A stretch of 64,000 bases of DNA from Maribacter sp. MMG018 (GTDB taxonomy: Bacteria > Bacteroidota > Bacteroidia > Flavobacteriales > Flavobacteriaceae), in contig NZ_JAGJEC010000002.1 of assembly GCF_018100785.1 (NCBI RefSeq), forward strand, positions 868,001 through 932,000, given 5' to 3'. Below are positions 33,467-41,465 of the stretch, piece after piece. A program made the position numbers and the translations under genes. Position 1 is the stretch's first letter; each line of letters opens with the position of its first letter. Below the pieces are notes generated by a model. The model was given only the letters and a program-made list of their open reading frames with translations, was not told the DNA's origin and did no database searches.

Positions 33467-34227
33467 CAAGAACAGAATTAAAGGATTTTTTAGAAGCAAA
33501 GGTCGTTGCCTATAACAATCCGAAATTTTTGGAGTCGGACCCAATTCAAATTCCACATCTTTATACCAAAAAGGAAGACATTGAAATCAGTGCTTTTCTT
33601 ACGGCTACTATAGCTTGGGGCAATAGAAAAAGTATTATCAAAAATGCCCATAGAATGATGGATCTAATGGGAAACAGCCCCTTTGATTTTGTTATGAACC
33701 ACCAACCGGCCGATTTAGAACCATTGCACCCATTTGTTCATAGAACTTTCAACGGTACCGACTTTATTTATTTTATAAAAAGCTTACAAAACATATACCT
33801 AAACCATAATGGCTTAGAAGGCATATTTGAAAAGCATCAAGAAAAAGATTCGCTACAACCGACTATTTCTAAGTTTAAGGAACTCTTTTTTGAGCTGCCC
33901 TATGAACAGAGAACAACAAAGCATGTATCGGACCCATTAAAGGGCTCTGCGGCGAAACGTATTAATATGTTTCTTCGATGGATGGTTAGGGATTCTAGCT
34001 CCAATGTAGATTTTGGAATATGGAAAAACATTTCACCATCCAAACTCTCTTGTCCATTAGACGTTCATTCGGGCAATGTAGCACGAAAGCTTAAATTGTT
34101 AAAGCGTAAGCAAAACGACGCCAAGGCCCTTTATGAGTTAGATAAGAACTTGCGAAAATTGGACCCCATGGACCCCGTTAAATATGATTTTGCCCTTTTT
34201 GGCCTGGGAGTATTCGAAAAATTTTAA
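33463..34227 (+). CDS. TIGR02757 (DUF2400) family protein
   Basis: The 254-residue cytosolic protein is recognised by TATIAWGNRKSIIKNAHRMMDLMGNSPFDF (about 47-76), VHRTFNGTDFIYF (about 91-103), the KGSAAKRINMFLRWMVR segment (about 163-180) and CPLDVHSGNVARKL (about 200-213). These are hallmarks of the TIGR02757 family, an all-helical fold with possible distant similarity to helix-hairpin-helix DNA glycosylases (inference). Its start overlaps the CPBP stop (ATGA), so translation is coupled. Function not established. Confidence 0.9.
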   Translation: MTRTELKDFLEAKVVAYNNPKFLESDPIQIPHLYTKKEDIEISAFLTATIAWGNRKSIIKNAHRMMDLMGNSPFDFVMNHQPADLEPLHPFVHRTFNGTDFIYFIKSLQNIYLNHNGLEGIFEKHQEKDSLQPTISKFKELFFELPYEQRTTKHVSDPLKGSAAKRINMFLRWMVRDSSSNVDFGIWKNISPSKLSCPLDVHSGNVARKLKLLKRKQNDAKALYELDKNLRKLDPMDPVKYDFALFGLGVFEKF

Positions 34228-34371
34228 AACAATTACCTTATCAGATTAACCCTGAACAACACTTCTCTTTTTTCTTTAAACAATTAACATAATATTCACT
34301 TTTTTTCTAATAAAAACAAATTCCCGTTCTACAAGGAATCCTTATTTTTAAGGAACTAATTCAAACTACCA

Positions 34372-35862
34372 ATGAAAAAATATTATTTCTTTACCATTCT
34401 CTTATTTTCCTTACAATCCACAATTTTTGCACAAAGCCGTAAACTACCTGTAGATACAGTGGTTACAACGCAACATAGTGTGACGATCAAAGGATCTACC
34501 ATTAATTATACGGCACAAACTGGAACACAACCCGTTTGGGATGAAAACGGAGAGCCCATTGCCTCTTTACATTACACCTACTACACCAAGAACAATGTAA
34601 AAGATAGAGCAGCAAGACCTCTTTTAATTTCTTTTAACGGAGGCCCGGGTTCTGGCTCTGTTTGGATGCACTTGGCCTATACGGGACCAAGAATTTTAAA
34701 AATTGATGATGAAGGATATCCCATACAGCCCTATGGTGTTAACCAAAATCCGTATTCGGTACTCGACGTTACCGATATTGTCTACGTAAATCCGGCCAAT
34801 ACAGGATATTCACGAACCATACCTGAAACGGGAGAAAAAGTAGATCGTAAAAAATTCTTCGGCATCAATGCCGATATTAAATATTTGGCCGAATGGTTAA
34901 ATACCTTTGTAACACGTAACAACAGATGGCGTTCCCCTAAATATATAATTGGCGAAAGTTATGGAGGCCCTAGGGTAATGGGACTGTCGCTAGAACTGCA
35001 AAATAGACAGTGGATGTACCTGAACGGTGTTATTTTAGTTTCGCCGGCAGATTACAAGATCATTAGAAACGAAGGTCCGGTAGCGGAAGCTATAAACCTA
35101 CCATACTATACCGCAGCGGCGTGGCACCATAAGGCTTTGCCTGCGGCCCTACAAAGCAAAGACCTATTGGATATTCTTCCGGAATCGGAAGATTACACGA
35201 TCAACACTTTAATTCCTGCTTTGGCAAAAGGTGGTTTTATTGATGAGAACGAAAGAAAAAGTATCGCCGAAAAAATGGCCTATTATTCCGGTTTAAACAC
35301 CAAAGACATTATCGACCAGAACCTATCCGTACCTACTTCTTTCTTTTGGAAAAACCTTTTAAAGGACAAAGGAGGTTTTACCGTAGGTAGATTGGATTCG
35401 AGATATTTGGGAATGGACAAGCAGTTAATGGGCATGCGACCAGATTACAATTCTGAGCTAACCTCTTGGTTACATAGCTTTACACCTGCTATTAATTACT
35501 ACCTTCAGGAAGAACTAAAGTTTAAGACCGACGTAAAATATAATATGTTCGGCCCTGTTCACCCTTGGGACAACTCTAACGAGAACACTAGGGAAAATTT
35601 AAGACAGGCCATGGCACAGAATCCTTATTTGAACGTTTTGGTACAGTCTGGGTATTATGATGGAGCCACAACATATTTTAATGCAAAATACCTAATGTGG
35701 CAAGTGGACCCAAGTGGTAGAATGAAAGACCGCTTTAGTTTTAAAGGATACCGTTCGGGGCACATGATGTATCTAAGAAAAGAAGATCTCGAAAAGGCCA
35801 ATGATGATATCAGGGATTTTATAAACAAAACCTTGACCAATGGTAAAAGCGCCAAGTATTAA
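34372..35862 (+). CDS. Exported S10-family serine carboxypeptidase-like protein
   Basis: The 496-residue protein has a signal peptide (MKKYYFFTILLFSLQSTIFAQ, cleavage near residue 21). The alpha/beta hydrolase of family S10 shows the oxyanion/substrate motif SFNGGPGSGSVWMHLAYTGPR (about 86-106), the nucleophile elbow GESYGGPR (about 186-193), the Asp region YYDGATTYF (about 428-436) and the His in YRSGHMMYL (about 461-469). It acts in the periplasm or outside the cell on C-terminal residues of peptides (family knowledge). Single gene; a hairpin TCCTTA-TTTT-TAAGGA (34339-34354) lies just before its start. Confidence 0.9.
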   Translation: MKKYYFFTILLFSLQSTIFAQSRKLPVDTVVTTQHSVTIKGSTINYTAQTGTQPVWDENGEPIASLHYTYYTKNNVKDRAARPLLISFNGGPGSGSVWMHLAYTGPRILKIDDEGYPIQPYGVNQNPYSVLDVTDIVYVNPANTGYSRTIPETGEKVDRKKFFGINADIKYLAEWLNTFVTRNNRWRSPKYIIGESYGGPRVMGLSLELQNRQWMYLNGVILVSPADYKIIRNEGPVAEAINLPYYTAAAWHHKALPAALQSKDLLDILPESEDYTINTLIPALAKGGFIDENERKSIAEKMAYYSGLNTKDIIDQNLSVPTSFFWKNLLKDKGGFTVGRLDSRYLGMDKQLMGMRPDYNSELTSWLHSFTPAINYYLQEELKFKTDVKYNMFGPVHPWDNSNENTRENLRQAMAQNPYLNVLVQSGYYDGATTYFNAKYLMWQVDPSGRMKDRFSFKGYRSGHMMYLRKEDLEKANDDIRDFINKTLTNGKSAKY

Positions 35863-35869
35863 ATAGATA

Positions 35870-36322
35870 CTACCTATTTAGCACTTTTGGCGAAATAGAT
35901 AAAAGAACGAGAGAAGTTTTTGGAATCGGTACAATTTTGGGGCTAAGATATAACCTATCTTGGCTTCCTATTGCATCTTTGAACAACTGCTCTCGTTTTC
36001 TTTTTTTTCGCTGTTTAAACAGATCTATGGTAACGCCCACAGTAGCACCTCCCAGTACAGTTGCCAATAAATCTTTATTGTCCCAGCCGTTATATTGATG
36101 CTCATCTATACTTTCTTTTGCCAAACCTATTAACAGACTCCCACCAATGGCACCTACAAAGGTCCAAGTCCTATCCCCTTTCGAAATCTGGCTAGCGACC
36201 CCTGCCCCTACCAATCCGTACAAATTTCCTCCCAAAAAGTGCAGTACCTTATCCTCCTCCAGTTGCGAATAGCCTTTTGTGACGATTGTGACAATAAAAC
36301 AAAACAGAATTAATTCCTTCAT
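35870..36322 (-). CDS. Exported small protein, possibly DUF2279/YfiM-like
   Basis: The 150-residue protein has a signal peptide (to about residue 19, KGYSQ), then DKVLHFLGGNLYGLVGAGVASQ, GAIGGSLLIGLAKESIDEH and GWDNKDLLATVLGGATVGVTIDLF, with two glycine-rich hydrophobic stretches. The pattern H-x-G ... AKE-D ... D-x-x-D-x-x-A-x-x-x-G is like the DUF2279/YfiM predicted periplasmic family. The tail is basic and would be cytoplasmic if the stretches span the membrane. It converges on the S10 peptidase, ending 8 bp away. Function unknown. Confidence 0.7.
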   Translation of the reverse strand: MKELILFCFIVTIVTKGYSQLEEDKVLHFLGGNLYGLVGAGVASQISKGDRTWTFVGAIGGSLLIGLAKESIDEHQYNGWDNKDLLATVLGGATVGVTIDLFKQRKKRKREQLFKDAIGSQDRLYLSPKIVPIPKTSLVLLSISPKVLNR

Positions 36323-36422
36323 AATCCAGCAAATATATCGAAAGCAAATAAAAACCGTTTTGTTAATGGTAAAATTTAAGTTAACCCATTTAAAATAGTA
36401 TCTTGGAATACTTTTATATTAT

Positions 36423-36875
36423 ATGGTTGCCAAGACTTTTTTAAAAACACTTTCTTTTATTCATCTATCGCTAGTAATTGGTCTGTTAGCGGTTACGGGC
36501 ATTATATTATTCCAGGGCAAGGGATTTAGTGCAGATACGAACGGTGATGATATATTTCTGTATATAGTACCGATTATTTCAATAATTGGTTATTTTGGCG
36601 GACAGTTTCTTTTTAACAGAAGTATCTCAAAAATAAATAGGGAGCAATCAATGAAAGAGAAACTTACAACATATACGTCGGCCAGCCTAGTGAAATATGC
36701 CTGTATAGAGGGTCCGGCTATTATATGTCTTGTTGCCTATTATAGTACCGGTAATGCACTACCACTTACCATTGCTTTTTGCTTAATGGCATTTTTGATA
36801 GTGCAAAGGCCCTCTAAGCATAGAATTATAGGGCAATTGCCTTTAACACCTGAAGAAAAAAAAGAATTTCAATAA
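36423..36875 (+). CDS. Four-span membrane protein, unknown
   Basis: The 150-residue protein has four hydrophobic segments (about 9-28, 45-64, 91-106 and 111-127). The loop between the second and third, FLFNRSISKINREQSMKEKLTTY, is basic and thus cytoplasmic. The tail RPSKHRIIGQLPLTPEEKKEF is a conserved ending in flavobacterial homologues, from memory. It starts the three-gene run with the SGNH hydrolase (14 bp downstream) and the FAD oxidoreductase. No functional motif. Confidence 0.8.
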   Translation: MVAKTFLKTLSFIHLSLVIGLLAVTGIILFQGKGFSADTNGDDIFLYIVPIISIIGYFGGQFLFNRSISKINREQSMKEKLTTYTSASLVKYACIEGPAIICLVAYYSTGNALPLTIAFCLMAFLIVQRPSKHRIIGQLPLTPEEKKEFQ

Positions 36876-36889
36876 AACTTTATACAAAA

Positions 36890-37576
36890 ATGAAACATAT
36901 AAAACCTTTGATCATTGCATTGTTCATTTCTTTATTTAACTTAAACTATGGTGTTGCCCAAGACTGGGCAAACTTAAAAATGTTTGAAGAAGCCAACAAA
37001 AAGATAGGAGCCCCCAGCGAAGGAGAAAATAGAGTTGTTTTCATGGGGAACTCCATTACTATAGGATGGTTAAACTCGAGACCTGAATTTTTTGAGGGCA
37101 AACCATATATCAATCGTGGTATTAGTGGACAAACAACTCCACAGATGCTTGTTCGTTTCAGGCAAGATGTTATAGACCTTGCCCCAAAGGCCGTGGTAAT
37201 ACTTGCAGGCACCAATGACATTGCAGGTAATACGGGACCGTCTACAATTAAAATGATTATGGACAATATTAAAGGTATGGCAGAAATGGCCCATGCAAAT
37301 GGTATCAAGGTAATTCTATCCTCTACCCTACCAGCTTATGACTATCCATGGAGACCGGGATTAGAACCAGCAAATAAAATTATAGAACTCAACAGAATGA
37401 TCAAAGAGTATTCGGAGGCAAAAGGCCATATTTATCTTGACTATTTTTCAAAAATGGCAGATGAAAGAAACGGGCTACCTAAAAAATATGCCAAAGATGA
37501 AGTACACCCCACCGTTGAAGGTTACAAAGTAATGGAGCCTCTGGTGGAAGCGGCGATAGAAAAGGCCTTGAAATAG
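36890..37576 (+). CDS. Exported SGNH/GDSL hydrolase
   Basis: The 228-residue protein has a signal peptide (cleavage near GVAQ-D, residue 24). The SGNH blocks are complete: FMGNSITIGW with nucleophile S55 (block I), RGISGQTTPQM with Gly (block II), ILAGTNDIAGN with Asn (block III) and KDEVHPTVEGY with the catalytic Asp/His (block V). Such enzymes remove acyl groups, often acetyl from polysaccharides or lipids. The gene is followed in the same reading frame, after one TAG and two codons, by the FAD oxidoreductase. Confidence 0.92.
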   Translation: MKHIKPLIIALFISLFNLNYGVAQDWANLKMFEEANKKIGAPSEGENRVVFMGNSITIGWLNSRPEFFEGKPYINRGISGQTTPQMLVRFRQDVIDLAPKAVVILAGTNDIAGNTGPSTIKMIMDNIKGMAEMAHANGIKVILSSTLPAYDYPWRPGLEPANKIIELNRMIKEYSEAKGHIYLDYFSKMADERNGLPKKYAKDEVHPTVEGYKVMEPLVEAAIEKALK

Positions 37577-37582
37577 AAAATA

Positions 37583-39298
37583 TTGAAAGAAGACAGAAAA
37601 TCAGATAATTTAAAGAATCAGTTTTGGGACACTATTATAATAGGTTCGGGCGCCGGCGGCTTAGCTGCGGCCATTTGCCTATCTAGAGCTGGCCAAAAAG
37701 TGCTATTACTGGAGCAACATGATGTTCCGGGAGGCTGGTGCCATAGTTTTTATTTAAACGGACATAGGTTTACACCTGGTGTACATTATATAGGTTTGCT
37801 GGGCGAAGGTGAGTCCACCAGTAACCTGTACAAAGGTTTAGGAATCGCCAATGACCTTGTTTTCTTTAAAATGAACCCAAACGGATATGAACATGTACAT
37901 ATAGGTGAACACAGATTTGATTATCCTAGCGATCCCAAAGAACTAGAAGAACGGCTGATAAAAAGGTTTCCGAAAGAAAAAAAGGGAATTAAAAAATACC
38001 TTAAGTACATTAATCTCGCAAGTAAAGAACTCCACTCCATACCATATATCAAAGGATTTTGGAAAAATTTGACCTTGCCCTATCGTACCCGACATTTTGG
38101 CAGATACAGTCTTTTTAGTCTAAAAAGGGTTATCGATTGGCATGTAAAAGATCCCTTATTAAAGAATATTCTGAACATTCAGTGTGGAGACCACGGCCTA
38201 CAACCTAGTAAAGCATCCTTTATTCTGCACGCAGCTTTAATGTACCATTATTTTCAGGGTGGCTATTACCCAATGGGTGGCGGAGGTGCCTTGGTAAAGG
38301 CGATGACAAAAAAATTTAAGAATAATGGAGGAGAACTAAGGACATCAACAGCGGTACAAAAAATAATACTGGAGAACAGCGGTACCAAAAAGGCCATTGG
38401 TGTAGAATTATATGATGGACAACAAATTTTTGCGAAAAATATAATTTCAAATGCCGATGTAGGTATCACCTATAATAAATTGGTAGGCAGGGACAACCTT
38501 AGCAATAAACTACGTAGGAAGCTAGATAAAACGTTATATTCATGTACATCGTTGATGCTTTTTTTAACGGTTGATATGGATGTTAGAAAAGCTGGAATGG
38601 ACTCTGGAAATATTTGGCTAATGCCAGATATGGAAGCAGATGACTATTACGACCTGGCCATGGGGAGCGATATTCTAAAAGGAGATGCTTTCGAAGGTAT
38701 GTTCATAAGTTGTACCACTATAAAAGACCCTACCAGTTATGACGGTAAACACCATGTAATCGAAGCTATAACCTTTATTAATTATGAAGCTTTTCACAAG
38801 TTTAGTGGAGAGACCCAAGAAAGATCCACAGAGTATCTAGAATTTAAGGAAAAGCTTACCAAAAAAATGATAAAAGGTCTAGAAAAGGTTCTTCCGAATG
38901 TAAGCGAACATATTGTACATAAAGATTTGGGAACCCCTATGACCAATGAATATTATATCAACACCACCAATGGCAACGTTTATGGTACAGAAAAAAGCCT
39001 CAAACATATAGGCCCTTTTGCTTACAGGGCAAAAAGTGAGATAAAGAACCTTTATTTATGTGGCGCCAGTATTCTGTCTCATGGAGTTGCGGGTGCAGGA
39101 CATTCGGGTGTGGCAACGGCGGCATTGATCTTGGGCTGTTCTCCCGATGAACTTAAAAAACCGGATTCAGATCAAAAAATATTAATATTAGAAGCTGAGG
39201 ACGATATTTGTAATTACCCCGAGAAGGTTCGTAAAAAAATACAGTCCCGGCAAAGAAAAGAAAACAACAAAGAGAATTCTTTGACCGAGCAGCTTTAG
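37583..39298 (+). CDS. FAD-dependent oxidoreductase of the phytoene desaturase / retinol saturase family, TTG start
   Basis: The 571-residue flavoprotein has the dinucleotide motif IIIGSGAGGLAAAICLSRAG (about 19-38) followed by LLLEQHDVPGGWCHSF, and a C-terminal FAD-contact segment LYLCGASILSHGVAGAGHSGVATAALI (about 492-518). It resembles CrtI/CrtISO and all-trans-retinol 13,14-reductase-like enzymes that act on polyenes. No ATG exists before the Rossmann motif, so initiation must be at TTG 37583 or by continuation from the SGNH gene, whose TAG stop (37574-37576) is in the same frame. Carotenoid metabolism is possible, but no crt genes are nearby. Confidence 0.85.
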   Translation: MKEDRKSDNLKNQFWDTIIIGSGAGGLAAAICLSRAGQKVLLLEQHDVPGGWCHSFYLNGHRFTPGVHYIGLLGEGESTSNLYKGLGIANDLVFFKMNPNGYEHVHIGEHRFDYPSDPKELEERLIKRFPKEKKGIKKYLKYINLASKELHSIPYIKGFWKNLTLPYRTRHFGRYSLFSLKRVIDWHVKDPLLKNILNIQCGDHGLQPSKASFILHAALMYHYFQGGYYPMGGGGALVKAMTKKFKNNGGELRTSTAVQKIILENSGTKKAIGVELYDGQQIFAKNIISNADVGITYNKLVGRDNLSNKLRRKLDKTLYSCTSLMLFLTVDMDVRKAGMDSGNIWLMPDMEADDYYDLAMGSDILKGDAFEGMFISCTTIKDPTSYDGKHHVIEAITFINYEAFHKFSGETQERSTEYLEFKEKLTKKMIKGLEKVLPNVSEHIVHKDLGTPMTNEYYINTTNGNVYGTEKSLKHIGPFAYRAKSEIKNLYLCGASILSHGVAGAGHSGVATAALILGCSPDELKKPDSDQKILILEAEDDICNYPEKVRKKIQSRQRKENNKENSLTEQL

Positions 39299-39511
39299 AG
39301 ACGTTGCAAAGTAAATATAAATCTTTCTAACTTTTTACTCCGGCATTATTAGCATGCGTTATCTATGTTTTTTGTTCTACCGTTTTTTTTTGCGTGTAAA
39401 GGGTTGGAAAATTCATATCGCTTTTCATTTATAATTTATAAGCCTAACTATGGCAAATGGTAATTCTAACCGATTCTGCTTATTGATATGGTGCTATAGT
39501 TATCTTTTGAT

Positions 39512-39519
39512 TATTTTTG
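39512..39519 (+). promoter_or_regulatory. -7 box upstream of the M28 peptidase gene
   Basis: TATTTTTG is an exact TAnnTTTG match 20 bp before the ATG at 39540. A TTG lies further upstream (39483-39485) with 26-bp spacing, longer than usual. Confidence 0.45.
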
Positions 39520-39539
39520 GGAAATTTTGATTTCAAAAC

Positions 39540-41102
39540 ATGAAAAAAACACTACTCATTTTAGCTGGTTTATTGGTTGGTTGTAATTCTTCCCAAAAAA
39601 CCGTTTCAAAAGAAAACACTTCAGAAACAACTAATATTGTTAGTCCTGTTGTATATGGCGAGACTATTACCCAAGAAGAACTAAAGGACCATTTGTATAT
39701 ATATGCATCCGACGAATTTGAGGGCAGGGAAACCGGGCAGCCAGGCCAAAAAAAGGCAATTGCATACATTAAGAACGAGTATGAAAAATTGAATATTCCC
39801 CCTGCAAAACCAGATGGCGACTATTTTCAAAAGGTGCCAATAGAAATAAGCAACCTTCCTATTGGAAAATTAAGTATAGACAATACCGACTTTTTATTAG
39901 GAGAGCATGTACTTACTTTTAGTGCTGCCCAAACAACAAATACTCCAATTGTTTATGCAGGCTACGGTATTGAGGACGAAGGTTATTCAGATTATGAAGG
40001 TCTTGATGTCACTGATAAAATGGTACTCGTAAAGTTTGGCGAACCAATGAACGGTGATGGTACCTATAAAATATCGGGTACATCTGAAAAATCTGTTTGG
40101 AGCAACGCATCAGAATCATTAAGCAAACGCATTCAACTTGCCGTAGACAAAGGGGCTAAAGGAATTTTCTATTTAGACACTGATAATTTCAGCAGATTTA
40201 AAAGAAGGTTCGACTTTATGAAAGGCAACAATAGTGGCCGAATGAGCCTTAAAAACAATAACAATGATTTTTCGAGCCTCTTTATTGATGAGACTTTGGC
40301 AAAAGCTATATTACCTAGCATTGACAGTGATAATTCGCCAAAAGTATTAAAAACAACAACCTCGCTCGATTTTAAAAGTTCTAATGAAGAAATAGATTCG
40401 GAAAATGTTATTGCTTTTATAAAAGGTTCGGAAAAGCCAGATGAATATCTTGTAATTTCTTCGCATCTTGATCATATAGGAATCTCGTCTAATGGTGAAA
40501 TTAACAACGGTGCCGATGACGATGGTTCTGGTACCGTGGCACTTTTAGAGATAGCCGAAGCATTTAAGAAAGCAAAAGATGATGGTAATGGCCCCAAAAG
40601 ATCAGTGGTTTTCTTGCATGTAACCGGTGAGGAAAAAGGCCTTTTGGGTTCTCAGTACTATACTGATTTCGACCCTATTTTTCCTTTGGAACAAACGGTT
40701 ACCAACCTAAATATTGACATGATCGGTAGAATAGACCCTAAAAGAGAAGGGGATAGAAATTATATCTACCTTATTGGTTCGGACAAGTTGAGCACAGAAC
40801 TACACGAGCTATCGGAAGAAGTTAATGAGAAATACGCCAATATAGAATTGGATTACACCTATAACGATGAAAACGACCCTAACCGGTTTTACTACAGAAG
40901 TGACCATTATAACTTTGCAAAGAACAATATTCCCATCATTTTTTATTTTAATGGTACCCACGATGATTACCATAGACCTGGAGACACCCCTGACAAAATA
41001 AACTATGATCTATTGGAAAACCGTACACGGCTTGTTTTTTATACGGCCTGGGAGCTTGCCAACAGAGACAACCCAGTGACTGTGGACAAAGCCACCAAAT
41101 AA
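39540..41102 (+). CDS. M28-family aminopeptidase lipoprotein
   Basis: The 520-residue protein has lipobox LVGC (Cys about 15), so it is anchored in the periplasm or outer membrane. A PA-like insertion (IVYAGYGIEDEGYSDYEGLDVTDKMVLVKFGEP, about 138-170) precedes the M28 catalytic core: SSHLDHIGI (first His and Asp), NNGADDDGSGTVALLEIA (bridging Asp), VTGEEKGLLGSQYY (Glu pair), NIDMIGR (Asp) and HDDYHRPGDTPDKI (last His). It releases N-terminal residues from peptides (family knowledge). Ends in a strong terminator. Confidence 0.93.
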   Translation: MKKTLLILAGLLVGCNSSQKTVSKENTSETTNIVSPVVYGETITQEELKDHLYIYASDEFEGRETGQPGQKKAIAYIKNEYEKLNIPPAKPDGDYFQKVPIEISNLPIGKLSIDNTDFLLGEHVLTFSAAQTTNTPIVYAGYGIEDEGYSDYEGLDVTDKMVLVKFGEPMNGDGTYKISGTSEKSVWSNASESLSKRIQLAVDKGAKGIFYLDTDNFSRFKRRFDFMKGNNSGRMSLKNNNNDFSSLFIDETLAKAILPSIDSDNSPKVLKTTTSLDFKSSNEEIDSENVIAFIKGSEKPDEYLVISSHLDHIGISSNGEINNGADDDGSGTVALLEIAEAFKKAKDDGNGPKRSVVFLHVTGEEKGLLGSQYYTDFDPIFPLEQTVTNLNIDMIGRIDPKREGDRNYIYLIGSDKLSTELHELSEEVNEKYANIELDYTYNDENDPNRFYYRSDHYNFAKNNIPIIFYFNGTHDDYHRPGDTPDKINYDLLENRTRLVFYTAWELANRDNPVTVDKATK

Positions 41103-41120
41103 AAGGATTACCTAACATAA

Positions 41121-41154
41121 AAAGACCGATCTAGTTTAGATCGGTCTTTTTTTT
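41121..41154 (+). terminator. Intrinsic terminator of the M28 peptidase gene
   Basis: A 13-bp stem (AAAGACCGATCTA type, 41121-41133 with 41137-41149) with a 3-nt loop continues into a T-run ending at 41154. The A/T symmetry could also work on the other strand. Confidence 0.93.
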
Positions 41155-41171
41155 GTCAATTTAACCAACTC

Positions 41172-41205
41172 AAAAAAAAGTCTCGAATGATATCATTCGA
41201 GACTT
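41172..41205 (-). terminator. Intrinsic terminator of tRNA-His
   Basis: A perfect 28-nt palindrome (arms 41178-41191 and 41192-41205, AAGTCTCGAATGAT type) is followed on the minus strand by eight T's (41172-41179). It lies 14 bp beyond the tRNA 3' end. Confidence 0.88.
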
Positions 41206-41219
41206 ATGGTTATGCTTTG

Positions 41220-41293
41220 GGTGGAAGACCGGGTTCGAACCGGCGACCTCTGGAACCACAATCCAGCGCTCTAACCAGCTGAGCTACAACCAC
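41220..41293 (-). tRNA. tRNA-His(GTG)
   Basis: Read on the minus strand the gene has a D-arm (GCTC ... GAGC), anticodon stem CTGGA/TCCAG with loop TTGTGGT (anticodon GTG, histidine), and T-arm GCCGG-TTCGAAC-CCGGT. A G at 41294 precedes position 1 and pairs with discriminator C73, the identity feature of tRNA-His. CCA is not encoded. The acceptor stem GTGGTTG/CTTCCAC has two adjacent U-U oppositions at positions 5:68 and 6:67, which is unusual. It stands alone between the M28 peptidase and the sensor kinase genes. Confidence 0.93.
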
Positions 41294-41465
41294 CATATTC
41301 AAGCGGTGGCAAAGGTAATTTTTTTTATCTGATCTTTCAAAAGATTCTACATAAATTATATCACCTTTCTTATAAGTACTTGATTAATAATTTTTTTTAT
41401 GTTTAAATTTACAACACAAAAGTTTGGAGCAACTCCAATCTTGTTTAACCATATATTTTTATAGC

